From Anthostomella pinea (Eukaryota; Ascomycota; Sordariomycetes; Xylariales; Xylariaceae): 64,000 nucleotides of DNA. Made by a program: the position numbers and the translations under genes. Position 1 is the stretch's first letter. Every line of letters starts with the position of its first letter. The notes under the pieces were generated by a model, which was given only the letters and a program-made list of their open reading frames with translations, was not told where the DNA came from and did no database searches. Of this stretch, positions 11,710 to 24,100 are shown piece by piece. The stretch is taken from the NCBI GenBank assembly GCA_963556695.1, contig CAUWAG010000020.1, forward strand, positions 3,782,001 to 3,846,000, written 5' to 3'.

Positions 11710-12969
11710 ATGGCCTACCTAACACTCGCCGCCATTTCGGCGTTCGTGTCCGTTGCCGCATCTGCCGCCTTGCCAGTGCTCGTGACCGAAGTTTCCCACG
11801 ATGTCGTCTCACCCACGGTCACCGAACCCCCTTCCCCGACGGCGTGGGCCCGAGCCCTGCCGCCGAGACAGAACCAAGTCGTCACCATGACGATCGTGAA
11901 CTCGATGGGCGCAGCAGTTTCGACGTCGCATCAATTGGGCGGGGTGGCGCCCACAGTCATTGCTGGGGGGACCGGCTCCGGCCCTATGGCCGCAAACGAA
12001 ACGGCCATCCTCGCACTTCCGTCGGGCTACCATGGCGGCATCGCAGTCGGGAGGCCCGGCAAAAAACTTACGGACGCCGCTTCCTTGATCGAGAGCAGCT
12101 TTGTGGACCTGTCGGGCCAGGGAAAACCGCAGGCGTACGCGGATGTTAGCTTCGTGTACGTAGGACCTCTACCAACCAAAGATATCGTGTATGATCTTTG
12201 GCTGTCCCGCTGACACGGTCCAACAGGAATGGCTTCAGTTTACCTATGGTTTGCTCCTGTGACAATACGGTCGTGACCGGCTGCAATATCGACATGTTCG
12301 CATTAAACACCTGCCAGGTACGTTTATCTCCGATCATCTCCATCCTGGATTGGATATGTTGCTGACCGATGCCTGACAAAAATAGGACGTGGATGATGGA
12401 GGAGCGTGCATCAATACTGCGCGGAGTGATTCTTACGCAAAAGTCGACCCGCCGGATTTCTTCGTGCCTTGCGAGCACGCGGCATACACTTGGCCTAGCG
12501 ATGATGCTGCAACGACGAACGGAGGTGACACTGTAAGTGTTCCCCAAGATCTTGTGTGTGTTCTGGGGTGCCGAGAACATGCGCTCACGGTTACACGCAG
12601 TGTAACAACGGCATAACTTGCTGCATTGGGACGTCTTGCGCTCCCAACCCGGCACAGGACCAGAACAGCAGCAGCAGTGCTGTCTCTGGGGGCGCGTCCT
12701 CATATAGCTCCTCTAGCAGCACGTATTCGTATGAACCCTCTGCCACCAACCCGGCCGCCGCTTACACGCCGACAACGTACACACCGGTCACCACAAGTAC
12801 GGCCGCGGCGGGCAATACGGCGGTCACTACGAGTACAGCCCCAGTGGGCAATACGGCGGTCACGACCACGGTGATGAGCACGGCCACGGCCACGGCCACT
12901 GCTACTGCAGACCCAGGCGAGTGTTGCCAGTGGGGTGGTGGCTTTGGCGGCCACCATGGACCGCCATAA
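11710..12969 (+). CDS. Secreted cysteine-rich protein, thaumatin-like
   Basis: A predicted secreted protein of 350 residues. Exons are 11710-12155, 12227-12317, 12386-12532 and 12601-12969, with GT/AG borders and matching phase. Residues 1-19 look like a signal peptide. A central domain holds motifs seen in fungal thaumatin-like proteins: YADVSFVNGFSLPMVC, SCDNTVVTGCNIDMF, FFVPCEHAAYTWP and CNNGITCCIGTSC. Cysteines are clustered as expected for a disulfide-rich fold. The last 110 residues are Ser/Thr/Ala-rich, with repeats of VTTSTA-GNTA and an (AT)n run, like an O-glycosylated stalk, then end with ECCQWGGGFGGHHGPP. No clear GPI-anchor signal is seen. The thaumatin assignment rests on remembered motif layout and is moderate; secretion is stronger. 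Role unknown, perhaps wall-associated. Confidence 0.65.
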
Positions 12970-12989
12970 TTGTCGGAACAGCGTCGACG

Positions 12990-13140
12990 GGGCGGGCCTT
13001 GACGACCTGGGACATTATGACACTGGCTGGCTGCATGAGGCCCTTTGGGATCCTTCTTTCTACTTTCTTGACGGTCTGGGACATACCGTCGGTGGCCTCT
13101 TAAAGCCCTTTGGTATCCTTCCTCTTCTCTTCTACTTTTC
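12990..13140 (+). repeat. Imperfect tandem duplication in the 3' region
   Basis: Two diverged copies of a unit of about 65-70 bases lie just after the stop codon at 12969. Shared words in order are GAC(G)A/GGTCTGGGACAT, then GAGGCC/GTGGCC, then GCCCTTTGGGATCCTTC against GCCCTTTGGTATCCTTC, and TCTACTTTTC. The copies probably lie in the 3' untranslated region. Confidence 0.5.
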
Positions 13141-14457
13141 TTTTTATTCATGATAACTTAGCTGCCGAGCGAGCTCGATTTCGTATATATCTATTTTGTG
13201 TGCCAATAACACGGCTATACCTACTTCTTGCTTGCTGATACTAAAACTAGAAACAACTGCATATTCTAGATCTACCACCTAGGTCTAGGGGCGATTTGCC
13301 TTTCGGTGTCTCATTCTTTCCTACATATTCCAATGCTTATTCACCACAAATCTTGATAACCAAACTGTTCTCGGAAGTAAATGGTGTTCAGCGGTAGGGG
13401 CGAACTGTGAGTGAATATTCACAGTGAGGATGTTGTGACTACCTACACGCTTATCCATGGAGTGTTCTGATTCATATTATGCCGTGACGATTCCCGTCAA
13501 AAGGGGCCCTGTTAGCTGTGTGACTTGGGACAAGTGGCTGAGTGGTTGAGTGGCTGATTGGATGCTGTGCTGGCGGTGTGGCTGGTGTGTACATATATAG
13601 CACGCTTAGCCTCCATTAAGGGACCGTCTTGCCCCACTTATGACATCCATCCCCTACTGTAGTGCATCAAACAACTTGGCGCCGGCAATCCTGCTGCCCT
13701 GCAACTGCCACCTGTGCCAGTAATAGGAGTGCACCAAAGCCTAAGGTAAAGGGCCGCCACGCCAGCACAGGGCGCTTGTGATAGTGATACAAGGGAACGG
13801 GGCTGAGCTCAACCCGCCTTCATTTTACATTTCACATTCTACCAAAGTACACGCATTTCACATTTCCAAGCAGGCATCCATCATTGATTCACTCCATTTC
13901 TCACCACCATTTCCTGTCATCGCCACAGTACCTACCATTGATCCTCGACTGCCGATCGAACGCGAATACCACCGACTCTGTACGACCGACTCGGGGCCGG
14001 GCCAACCTGCGCCTCTCATTTTCCGCCCGCCCTTTGTTTCCCATGCGACTCGGTCGCAAAACTACAACGCCAACACCTACCGAAGCGTTTCAAGATACCG
14101 GCCACGAATGAACCCGCGACCGCGAAAAGTCCCGAAAACGAACACCGCGACCGAGCGCATTGGGGGATAACATCGTACCGCACGCAGTACCAGCAACACG
14201 TATTGGTATTGCCCGCTGGAGTCGTGGACGAGGACTGCCACAGCGGACGAAGAAAGGAGCGGTAGCTTCCTGGCGTCGCCGCCGTAACCTTGCCAATCGG
14301 TCTTCTACACCTTCCTGAGGGAGGGACGAGCCACGCGCCATGTGGAATTTAACATGCAACTCGACACTGGAGGAGATAAGGAGTAGGTACCCTAAAACAA
14401 GCTTCAGTCGCTCTGCGGTTCCTTGCATGCTCAGAGTCGTGGAGCCGAGGCAGGACG
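13141..14457. other. Intergenic region before the Ost-alpha-type gene
   Basis: No gene is recognised. A GTGGCTGAGTGG-type simple repeat lies near 13533-13590 and is followed by ACATATATAGC, a TATA-like word. From 13800 the plus strand becomes C/T/A-rich, as in fungal leaders. Open frames here show no domain. Confidence 0.5.
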
Positions 14458-14470
14458 ATGCTGACGTGCA

Positions 14471-16262
14471 ATGCCACCGCTAGTTGGCTCCGAGGAGAAG
14501 ATCGCGGGAAACTTCACCTTCCACGAGCTGGCCTTGATCATTGCCGGCGGCTCCACCGTTTTCGCCTACATTATGAGTTTCTACTTGATATGGCGGCACG
14601 CACTCAACTACACGAAGCCTCATGAGCAGAGACAGTACGTTGAGAAATGCAGACAACGTACATGTGTGTCGAGCTAACGAGAACGCAGCATAATTCGCAT
14701 ACTCTTCATGGTCCCGATATATGCGACTTCTGCCTTCCTGTGCATATGGTACTACTGGCACGCCATCTACTTTCAGGTCATTAGCGAGTGCTACGAAGCC
14801 TTCGCCATTGCCTCCTTCTTCGCTCTCATGTGTCACTACATAGCGCCCGACTTGCACGAGCAGAAGGAATATTTTCGACTTATGCGTCCCGTCAAGCCAT
14901 GGGTCTGGCCAGTGACCTGGTTTGCGAAGTGCTGTGGTGGAGACCGAGGTCCCTGGAGGACGCCGAAGAGCGGTCTCACCTGGTTCAACATCGTCTGGGT
15001 CGGAATCTACCATTACTGTTTCATTCGGGTCGCCATGACTATAACGGCAGTTGTGACGCAGTACTTCGAACGATATTGCGAGAGCTCTAACAGCCCAATC
15101 TTTGCTCATATCTGGGTATGTCCAACCACCGATCTGTTCTAGTAGGAAACCTGGCTTACGGTTGATGTTCTCCGCCGCATAGGTTATCGCAATCGAGTCT
15201 CTAGCAGTGACAGTCGCCATGTACTGCGTCATCCAGTTCTATGTGCAGTTACGGGAGCCCCTGGGAGATCATAAGCCTTTCCTCAAGGTCTTGGCTATTA
15301 AGCTCGTCATATTCCTCTCCTTCTGGCAGTCCATCGCTATATCTGTCGGCACGTCCACCCTCCACATCGTGAGCCCGAACTCTATCCTGGCGTATCCCGA
15401 TTTGAAAGTGGGCATTCCCAACTTGCTCCTCTGCGTGGAGATGGCTCTTTTCTCCATCTTGCATCTATGGGCCTTCCCCTATGGTCCTTATGTCGAGGGT
15501 TCCAAGGTCACATTCTACCCCAGTCCGGACCCCTTGATGGGAATCCCGGCTCGCGAGAATGAACACGGCCCCAAGATGGGTGGCTTCGCGGGTCTCAAAG
15601 CCTTTGGCCATGCACTCAACGTGTGGGATATTGTCAAGGCATTTGGCCGCGGTATGCGCTGGTTGTTCGTGGGCGTTAAGCACCGCCGCAATGATTCAAG
15701 CTACCAGGTCAAGAGCCAGGATTCTGATACCAGCTATCCGTTGAAGTCATACGGTCCTAATTCAACGGGTGCGAAGAGTACAGACCATCTACCTATTGCG
15801 ACCGAATTCCGCCGGAGCACGTTTGGAATCTCCAGCAAACCAATGGGCCGTATACCTGAAGAAAGCGCTGGTCTAATCGCCAATGCGCAACCGGACCCAG
15901 GAAGCAGACCCCAAAGACAACCAGGCCCGTATCAGGATACGAGACGGCAACAATACTATCACGGCATAGGGGCGCCTCAAGGCTACACTACCTACGATGA
16001 CGCTAGAGGCGATTTGGGAGCGGCGGCGCCACAATATCACGCGTACGGTGCCAATGATGCATATGACACCCACGGAGGAAGCACGGCGGAGCCACAATAT
16101 CACGCGTACGGTACCAGTGATGCGCATGACAGCCACGGAGGAAGCACGGCGGGATGGTACAACCAGCAGGTCAGCGCGCCGACGGATCCGAGAAACTCGA
16201 CGCAAGTCAAGATCGGCAACGCATTGTGGGGTGATCGGGATCCGCAGGGCGGCCCGCGATGA
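14471..16262 (+). CDS. Ost-alpha / TMEM184-family membrane protein (DUF300)
   Basis: A multi-pass membrane protein of 556 residues in the organic solute transporter alpha family (Solute_trans_a). Exons are 14471-14634, 14689-15115 and 15183-16262. The conserved core includes FHELALIIAGG, NYTKPHEQRHIIRILFMVPIY (with the intron inside HEQR-H), YEAFAIASFFALMCHYIAPD, FFR-like FRLMRP and a SIAISVG region, giving about seven membrane helices in residues 20-330. The last 230 residues are a hydrophilic Gly/Tyr/Arg-rich fungal tail with two copies of a 22-residue unit (QYHAYG-NDAYDTHGGSTAE type). Substrate is unknown; fungal members are often vacuolar or endosomal. An upstream ATG at 14458 in another frame is discussed in the findings, so the N-terminus is uncertain. 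Confidence 0.92.
16018..16160 (+). repeat. Coding tandem repeat in Ost-alpha tail
   Basis: Two near-identical copies of about 66 bases each contain CCACAATATCACGCGTACGGT, AATGATGCATATGACACCCACGGAGGAAG-like sequence and GCACGGCGG. They encode the PQYHAYG...HGGSTA unit in the cytosolic tail. The high identity implies recent duplication. Confidence 0.75.
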
Positions 16263-18166
16263 GGCTGCTGAACCTGGTCGTGGTCGGACATGGAAAACCC
16301 ACCACTGGGATCGCATATCACCACTGGGATGGCATAATCTGCATTTGAGAACCGGGGGGCAGCCTTGAGTTCGGCGTTGGGGATATCCAAGAACAACTGG
16401 GCGTTTGGTTGAATCATGTCAAACGATCTTGATGAGGTACGGGGTACTGGCTGCGTCGTATGCATGCATGTTTCTGTACGCGTTTGGCTATTTGCGTTAC
16501 GAAGTACTCCCTGTTGGGAGCCGCCTGTATAAATCGGTGTATACAATTGTCCCAAAAGCAATAAATTCATGATAACTTCACTGTGTGCCGGCTCGTCCGT
16601 TATATCTTCATTGGTGTAATTGCGATAGCGGATCGCCGAATTCTAACTACGCAAGTCTTCTCGGCCATCATGCACCATTTTGGACGCAATCTCCCTGATA
16701 TACAGTCAAGTACAGCAGCTATTTCGGACTCCTTCAACTTCGGTACTACCTACGCGCCTTTCTGACATCAGGCTCACGCCAGCGGATATGCTGCGAAATG
16801 CGGCAACACGGACTTGGCAGTGAGCCCCTCCTTCCGCAAACAACTCCGTGGCATTTCGTCTTCCCCGTCCGCGTAGAGGACAACGATGGCGGCGTACGCT
16901 GAAGAGGACGTGTGGCTATCAGGGGTCGCCGAGGCATCGCTCTCGGTCTTGCAACCTGCCTATGATTATCACCGCCATCTCCGCCGTTTCGGGAATGTAG
17001 TGGTTGTTCCCCTGAGAAAGCCTGGGACTCTTTCCCGGCCCGTGGTTCGTATGGCCGGGAATGAAAGCGTGGACGCAGGGGGACAGATGTGTTTATATTG
17101 AGTCGTCCCACGGACACTGCGTATCGTGTCGGGTTTCTGGACGCCTCGTTATGTTACAGTAGGTGATAGATGCTGTATGTACCGCAGGAGCTCTCAGCAG
17201 AAGGGTGATATCTATCACTCAGCCGCAACGCAACCACGTACCAACAACCCCTTTTCTTTCTCGCACTCCCTTCACATAATTCACGTGGAAACGCGGTTGG
17301 TCATCTCATGATCTTTGTTCCCTCTCTGATTCGTATGGCTCTAGGCGAGAGAAAACACCTGTAAATCGCCGCGAAAAAGCACCACTACCAGATGTGAGTG
17401 ATCCAATCACGACACACCAGCTCCTATAATGGCGAGATATAGGCTCTCGGCCAGTGCCCAAGTTCTATCAACACCTTGCAGCGGTATCAGCAACGCACTC
17501 TAGGAGATCACGATGTCTCTCCGACAAGAGTATTATTTTTGATGGTCTTTGTATGATTATCTACATATGTTACAGTACGCTATGCATGCCATGCGTCATG
17601 CCTTCATTAGATGCCGTCGTCCTTCTACTCCGGTGGCGAGAACCACAGTTGAAGGCCGGAGCGAAACGCCAGGAACGACGGGCCCCGAGTCAAGCAGAAC
17701 TCCGTAGAATGCTTGTCCGGCTCTCAGTTTACAGTTTGCTTTTTTGTTCCCCAGCCAAGACGCCAAACCGAAAGGGTGGGTATCATGTGAAATAAATGTG
17801 AATCATTTTGGAATCTCGGGCGGCGAAGAGGAGTAGAGGAGATTGAATTAATGATTTGCCCCTTGTGCCTTGTGCCTGGGGCGCTTCTTGCACGCCATGG
17901 CATGATGCAGTGCAACGAGAGGTCCGCCCAAGGAAACGCCGTGCGCTGATTGCAATGCTAGTGAGCGTCGAACCCTGTTCCTCCTCGCATTGGCAACGTC
18001 TGGTTCTGCTCCATGCTATTATGGTATCGTCCATTTCGGTCTTGTTGTAACGTTCGTGCGCTCCGTGTCGACTTCCACCGATTTCATGATACACAGCCGT
18101 AAAGAGCCGACCTTCGCTCGAGCTACTCCTCACAAATCGTGAGAACAAAATCGTTTGACTCCGACC
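16263..18166. other. Intergenic region between convergent genes
   Basis: The Ost-alpha-type gene (plus) and THO2 (minus) converge here. No domain-bearing frame is seen on either strand. Frames of 60-123 codons show no family or codon pattern. The interval is long for convergent 3' ends, so an unrecognised short transcript is possible. Confidence 0.45.
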
Positions 18167-21100
18167 CTAGCGTCTCTGCCGCTTTTCATGCGATCCCGGC
18201 GGAAAGTCCTCGCCACTTTGGCGCTTCCTGCCACGATGATGATCATCCTGTCCACCACGGGGTTCGCCCCGACGCTCGTCCCGTGGTCCACCGCCCCTTC
18301 GTCCCCCATTACGACTGTAGTCTTCTTGTCTATTGCTGCCTCCATCTCCACGGTGACGTGGGTGGCGAGGGCCTCCATTACCCATCAGGTCACCCCGGCC
18401 CATGGCAGGCAAAGCTTCGCGGCCTGCAGTAGACACTTCCCGACTCGCTCGGCGCAAATGCTCCCTTCCGCTATCTCTTCCTTGACTAGGTTCTGCAGCA
18501 GATGGCTTTCTGTCACGATACTCACGAATATCTTTTGGTCTCTGATCTCGGTCCGGACTGCGATCCCTGCTGCTATGACGGGAAACACGCGAGGAACGTT
18601 CGGCATGATCATGTCCTCTTCGTCCCCGCTCCTGTTCATTTCGCCCAGAGCGCTCACTGCCAGTACGATCGTTGGACGGTGGTGCCATCTCAGGACGCTC
18701 ATGTACTGACGTAGAGATCGGAGAGACACCTGTGAGCACTTGGGCATCAGAGCCAGCCATGTTGGACCTGGAATTAGTCGAGCGCAGACTTCGACTGCCC
18801 TGCAGAGTATCATTAATGGCCGACAACTGCCGTCTCCCACCGGTCCTGGCACGATCCTTAGCCGCCGCAGGTCCGGTGGGGGCCGAAATGGGGCTGTTAT
18901 CAGGTCCAGGCGTTATCGGATGGCTTCCACTCGACTGGCGATGATTCGACGATGCAACGTGGAGCGGCCGCTCTGGTGTTTGCAACGGAGGCATGGAACG
19001 ACCTCCTTGGTACGAGGTTCCTGCCGAGGATGACGATGGCGGCACAATGTGGAGCATCCTATCAGGGTGCACGGATACTGGTGAAGGCGTGGAAGCCGAG
19101 TGAGAGCCTTGAGTCGGCGTCGGTGCTGCGCCAGGCACAACGTTCAGTTGTCTTAGCCTCTCAGGATGTATTCCCGCTGGTGGAGGTCCTGCATTGACTG
19201 GAGAAATTGCAGCGACGGTATTGTGTTGGCCCCCAGGCTGGCTGCGCCGCGGTCTAGACGATGCAGGGCCAGTGGGAGGGTGATGTCGGTCTGGTGAGGG
19301 CTGCCGATGAGGCTCGTTGGTGTGAAATCTAGCATCGGGTCGAGGTGTCTGAGTGTTCACCGTCGTGCGAGGCGCATTCCGACCACGCCCACGAGGTCCC
19401 TCGGGCGGATTACCCATATCGGTAATGGAAGTGATGGAACTCAGACGACCGTATTCCGGATCTTGCATAGCCAGCCTGCCATGATCAGGCTCGCCACGAG
19501 ATGCCGGAAGTGGTCCTTGAAGAGCGGCCGAGTCTCGTGGTCTGTCGGTCATTACTCGGTCGCCTTCATTGTCTGAAACCCTGCCACCTTTGGAGGCGGA
19601 AGCTGGCTGGGGCTCATTTCGATGATCCCGGGCTGCGGCGTGGTCTACACGATGAGGACGACCAGGTCGTTCCTCACGGGACGAGTCACCAGTTCGAGAG
19701 TCGGGACGATCAGAGCGCCTTGGCGATGTTGGTCGTGGGCTGTTACGATCTCGACTGTCCTCTCGGATCGGACGACCAACGGGTCGTCCATCGTTGATCA
19801 AGGCCGCTCGTGCCGGATTTACAGGGTTTGATCGGTCTTCGGGACGATCAGATTGGATCAACCACGCGCGTTCCGGATTCACAGTTGGACCCGGAGTTTC
19901 TGGTTGGGGGGCAGGAGGAGGTGGTGGCATCGGCTTCGGGGCCGCTGGGGTCTCACGTTGTGCTCGGTGCGTTTCGGTACCTCGTCCGGTACCACTAGGC
20001 GGTACTGTACGCTCTCTCGATGGTCGTACATCACGGTCTGTCGGCGTTGGTTCAATTCGTCGAGGCGCATCTGACCTGGGTGGTTGACGATCTCTTTCTG
20101 ATCTGGAAGGCTCCCTTGGCACACTCTCTACCGCTCGGCGGTCAGGAGTTGAATGATCTCGTGCGCGATTTGACCGCGAATCCTCAAGTGGCCTGAAAGG
20201 TCGCGGATCTCTTGGGTCCCGTGTATCTCTCGAGTCTCTCAAATTGGGATCCCTAGAGCCAAGAGAATCTCTTGGTTCTCGCGTTTCCCTAGGCTCCCTC
20301 GAGTCCCGTTGTTCCCGGTTGGGTGTGATTTTGATCTGACCAAGATGGTCATGCGTGAAATGACCAGGGAAGGGGACTTCTGGTCGGCTTGGTAGACCAG
20401 GACCCGGAGTCAGACTGGACGTCCGGATCTGTTCCTGTCTCAGCCCTGGCGCTGGGGCAGCCGCAGGTGGGGTCGACTTTGTCGCAGAAGATCTGGTAGA
20501 TGCGGATCTCGGATCTTGCTTTTGGGGCGTGTGCATCGATCTCACTTGGCTCACATCCCTTCTTGCTGCACCTGTCGACTGGGTAATAGCCGATGTTGCC
20601 TTATCCTTGACCTCGCCATCTTCCTCATCGACGTTCGTCCTGGTCCGAGTGGATCCACTGAATGCATGTTAGTCGTGTAACTTTATATTGGCAGCGAGGC
20701 CTGACTCACCTGGTCGTTCGGGGCTTGAACTCCGGCGCATTTGCACGAAGATGCGAAGACTGAGTCTGTTCACCTGACTCTGCGGCCTTCTTCTCCTCCG
20801 CCGTGTCACCAGTCTGTCGATCGTCAGCGCCTTTCTGGCATCGGATTACCGCAAAGCTTACAGTGTTGACCCGGAAGGCCTGCACCATCACCCATTTCGA
20901 CGAGTATTTCTTGAGAGCCGAAGTTGCCGTGTTTGCTGTTACGGCAAGATCGACCCTGTGGCTGTGTCCGTCTTCGGCCCCATTCTTACTAGCAGCTTCG
21001 CGTTCGGCGATCTTCCCAAGACTCTGGAGAAACTGCCGGCCCATAAAGTCCACAGCAGGGAAATACTCGAGGCCAGCCTTCAAGATCGTGATCGCATTCC

Positions 21101-24100
21101 GAATATGCATCCACTCAGTCCCTCCGAGACACGACCTCAGAGCCGTGGACAGGTTTCGATGCCACGTCCAGAGCAGGTCACGAAACTTATCATGTTCCAT
21201 GAACGACACAGGCTTACCATTGTCGTCGAAGGCAGTTGCGAATCCTAGTGTTCCTTGCTGGTCTTTCTCGTATTCTTCTTTGCTCTGGTGCCAGCGGGCA
21301 AGATCTCCTAAGGTGATCTTGATGAAACGACCAAGGAACTCAGCTTCCCGAACGGTACAGCCAAAGATCATCGATCGTAATCGATTGACGTTGAAAAATC
21401 GATCATACAAGTTAGCAATCTTGAAGTTTGGCACGCGCTCAAGGTGCAAGAAAATGATCATCCGATGACAGAAGTCAGCATCGCCTGGCGAGAGAAGGAT
21501 CCGGGGCAGGAGACACTCCTCGATGAGTGTGTCAGTGATAAGATCGGTTTTGGCGGATGAGCTAAACCAAGCAGAACTCTGTCTTCTCATCAGCAACCTC
21601 GTCTTGCCTGCCCTTTGCATACTGTTTGTCAGTTCCTTGGAATAGGGCTCCATGAGTTGCTCTACTGCGGTGATCTTTGACTCGTTCCTATTTTCGCCAC
21701 CCATTTTGTTTATACCGCTCCTCTTGAGTTGGTCGCGCTCCTTGGTATATGCCTCCAGCAAAGGCGCATAGCTGGCTTTAGGGACATCGAGATCGCCAGT
21801 TTGAAGTGACCAGAAAAGAACGAAGAATTCAGGGCTAAGCTTGTTCCACACGTCTGCCGGTAGGAGAGTTCTGACGGCGTCAACGATAGGACTGAGCACG
21901 TTCATGAGACGGTCAGGCTTCTGATGATTAGCAAACGAGGACGTCGTTTTCTCTGATGAGCCTCCGCTCGCATCTGGATTTTCGACTTGCATACGGTCCT
22001 CTGAGTCTTCGCTGGAGGCAGTTGCTGTTGGACCAGCCTCAGTGTCTGCGATCATATTCGAATCGCCGTCGGCATCCAGAGGTTGTTTGGCTTGTCCTTC
22101 GTCATCTGAACCTGTCATGTAGTATGTAAGACTGGCGCGGCCGATCAAGAATGCGAGATTCGCGTCAAGACCAAAGTCCGTCATCAGTTGGGGAACGCTT
22201 GGCATACGCGCATCGAAGTCTTCAGGCGTCAAGTTACTGCGAAGCAATTCAACGTATTGAACGAGAGCTTGCTGCGAGTCGTCGACCACGGTGGCTAGGT
22301 ACTTGATGTGTGTCTCGTTCTCGGGTAGTCGATAGATAGCCGACTGCCGGTACTGGGCCATGTTCGTGAGGAGTTGCGAGGCAATGTTCGTATGCACCAA
22401 TGCTTTCATGAAGCGAGAGGCACTCTTCCCCGAGTCGTATCGCTTGTCGCCTAGACTGATGAGAGTGCGGCGCCGTAGAAGCTCACCACCGCTCAATGCA
22501 GATAGCTGTACGTCTGTGAAATCGATGTCCGAGACAATACCAGCCATCGACGTGATCAGTTCTCGGAGGATTACTAGGTCGGTCGAGTTGCCCTGCGCCA
22601 CTTGGTCGTTCACGTATTGGAGGACCGGAGTAACATCCATGTTCGGGTATCGCCGGAAAACCTTCCCTGAAAACCTTGACAGGGCTTGCAACCATTTACT
22701 GGTAAGGAGTATAGATATTTCTTGAGTCCTGCTTCTTTGCTTGCCACCGAGGGAGCTCAGGAGAGACCAAACCAAAACATCATGCCCCAGCTCAGTGAAG
22801 TACTTGGTGCACTCGACGAAAGCTTCAATGAGATTGCTGTACGCTTCGATTTGATCCAAAGCAACCTTGCATACAATGCCTGGAGATGACAATGCGATCT
22901 TAGCCAGTCTCTTCGCAGACGAGGGTACGTTCTGTAGCGCCAGCCGCTTCAGCGTCGCCAATGTGTCCCGCCTGGCATTCTTGAACGCATGTGCCATTGC
23001 AGGCACCCGGGTGATTTGTCCTTCGTAACATTCGGCGTAAATGCTGTAACGGACTGGCGTTGGAAACTGCTTGAGCAGATCCCAGACTGCAACCACGGTA
23101 TCGACGTTGGCGGTGGTCAAGGAAAGTGACGGGACCAGAACCCGACGGAGAAGGTCCTGCCACCGGGCGGTATTCTCTGCCGACTGATCTTCTACCAAGC
23201 TCTTGACGCCGATGGCAGCCAGTTTCTTAACTAGCGTAGGATCTCTGCCAATGTTGACACCAGAAACGTTCAGGAGCGTACTGCAAAGTGTGAAGACGTC
23301 ATCAACAGTCTGGCATACTGGAACATTATCCGCCCAGCTGTCGAGATAGAATCGATAGAGGGTGCCCTTGCTGATACCATCCGGGTGCGGCCATTTCAGG
23401 ACCCTGATCGGTGTACCATCAACAAGTCGTAGTTTGCCTTTTGGTATGCCAGCTTGATCCTGGGCAGCTTCCGGCCGAAGAAGAGTTGATTTTGTTGTCC
23501 GAAGTTCGACGGGTCTCGCATCTTGGTATACTTTACTGATGGAATGAAGGAGGATGCGATTTACCGCTGGATAAATCTCCTCAGGGTATGCATCAGGAAG
23601 CCAAGGAAATTGGCCCAAGATGAAAAGAGCTTCTGGGAGAGCACCAACGACAAGCAGGTGAGAAACTAGGTCTGCTTTGTGGGCCTCTTTTGGTTCTGGG
23701 AGGCTTGTCTCATCGTCTTGTTGCTTGGCACCGGCCTCCTGGTCTTTGGCGTCAGACTTTGCGGCTGCAGCGTCGCGTGATCTCGACGTTGGCACGGTGT
23801 CATCGGACAAGGCACCAGCCATGAGCAGTGCGTTCGGTTCATTCCCTTGTCTGGCATTCCTCTCCTTTTCAGCAAGGTCATCCTCGCGCCGTTTCCTGAG
23901 TTTATCCATATCTTCATCGGCAGGCCAAAGATGGGTATACAGATCAGGGAGTGAAATAAACCCGATCTTTATGAGAAAAGCCGCAAGGTAATAAAGATTG
24001 GCCGGCAGAGTCTCGCTCCGGTCTCGCGCGTCGGATGCATAGAATCGGAACTTGAAGCCAAGCAGTTGAGCAGCTACTCTGTTCCCGCTAGGCGGCAGAG

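Noticed and set aside
14480..15232. 250-codon antisense frame under the Ost-alpha-type gene
   Set aside because: Runs opposite to a well-supported multi-exon gene; no domain.
20803..21468. 221-codon antisense frame inside THO2
   Set aside because: Shadow of the Tho2 C-terminal domain on the other strand; no domain of its own.
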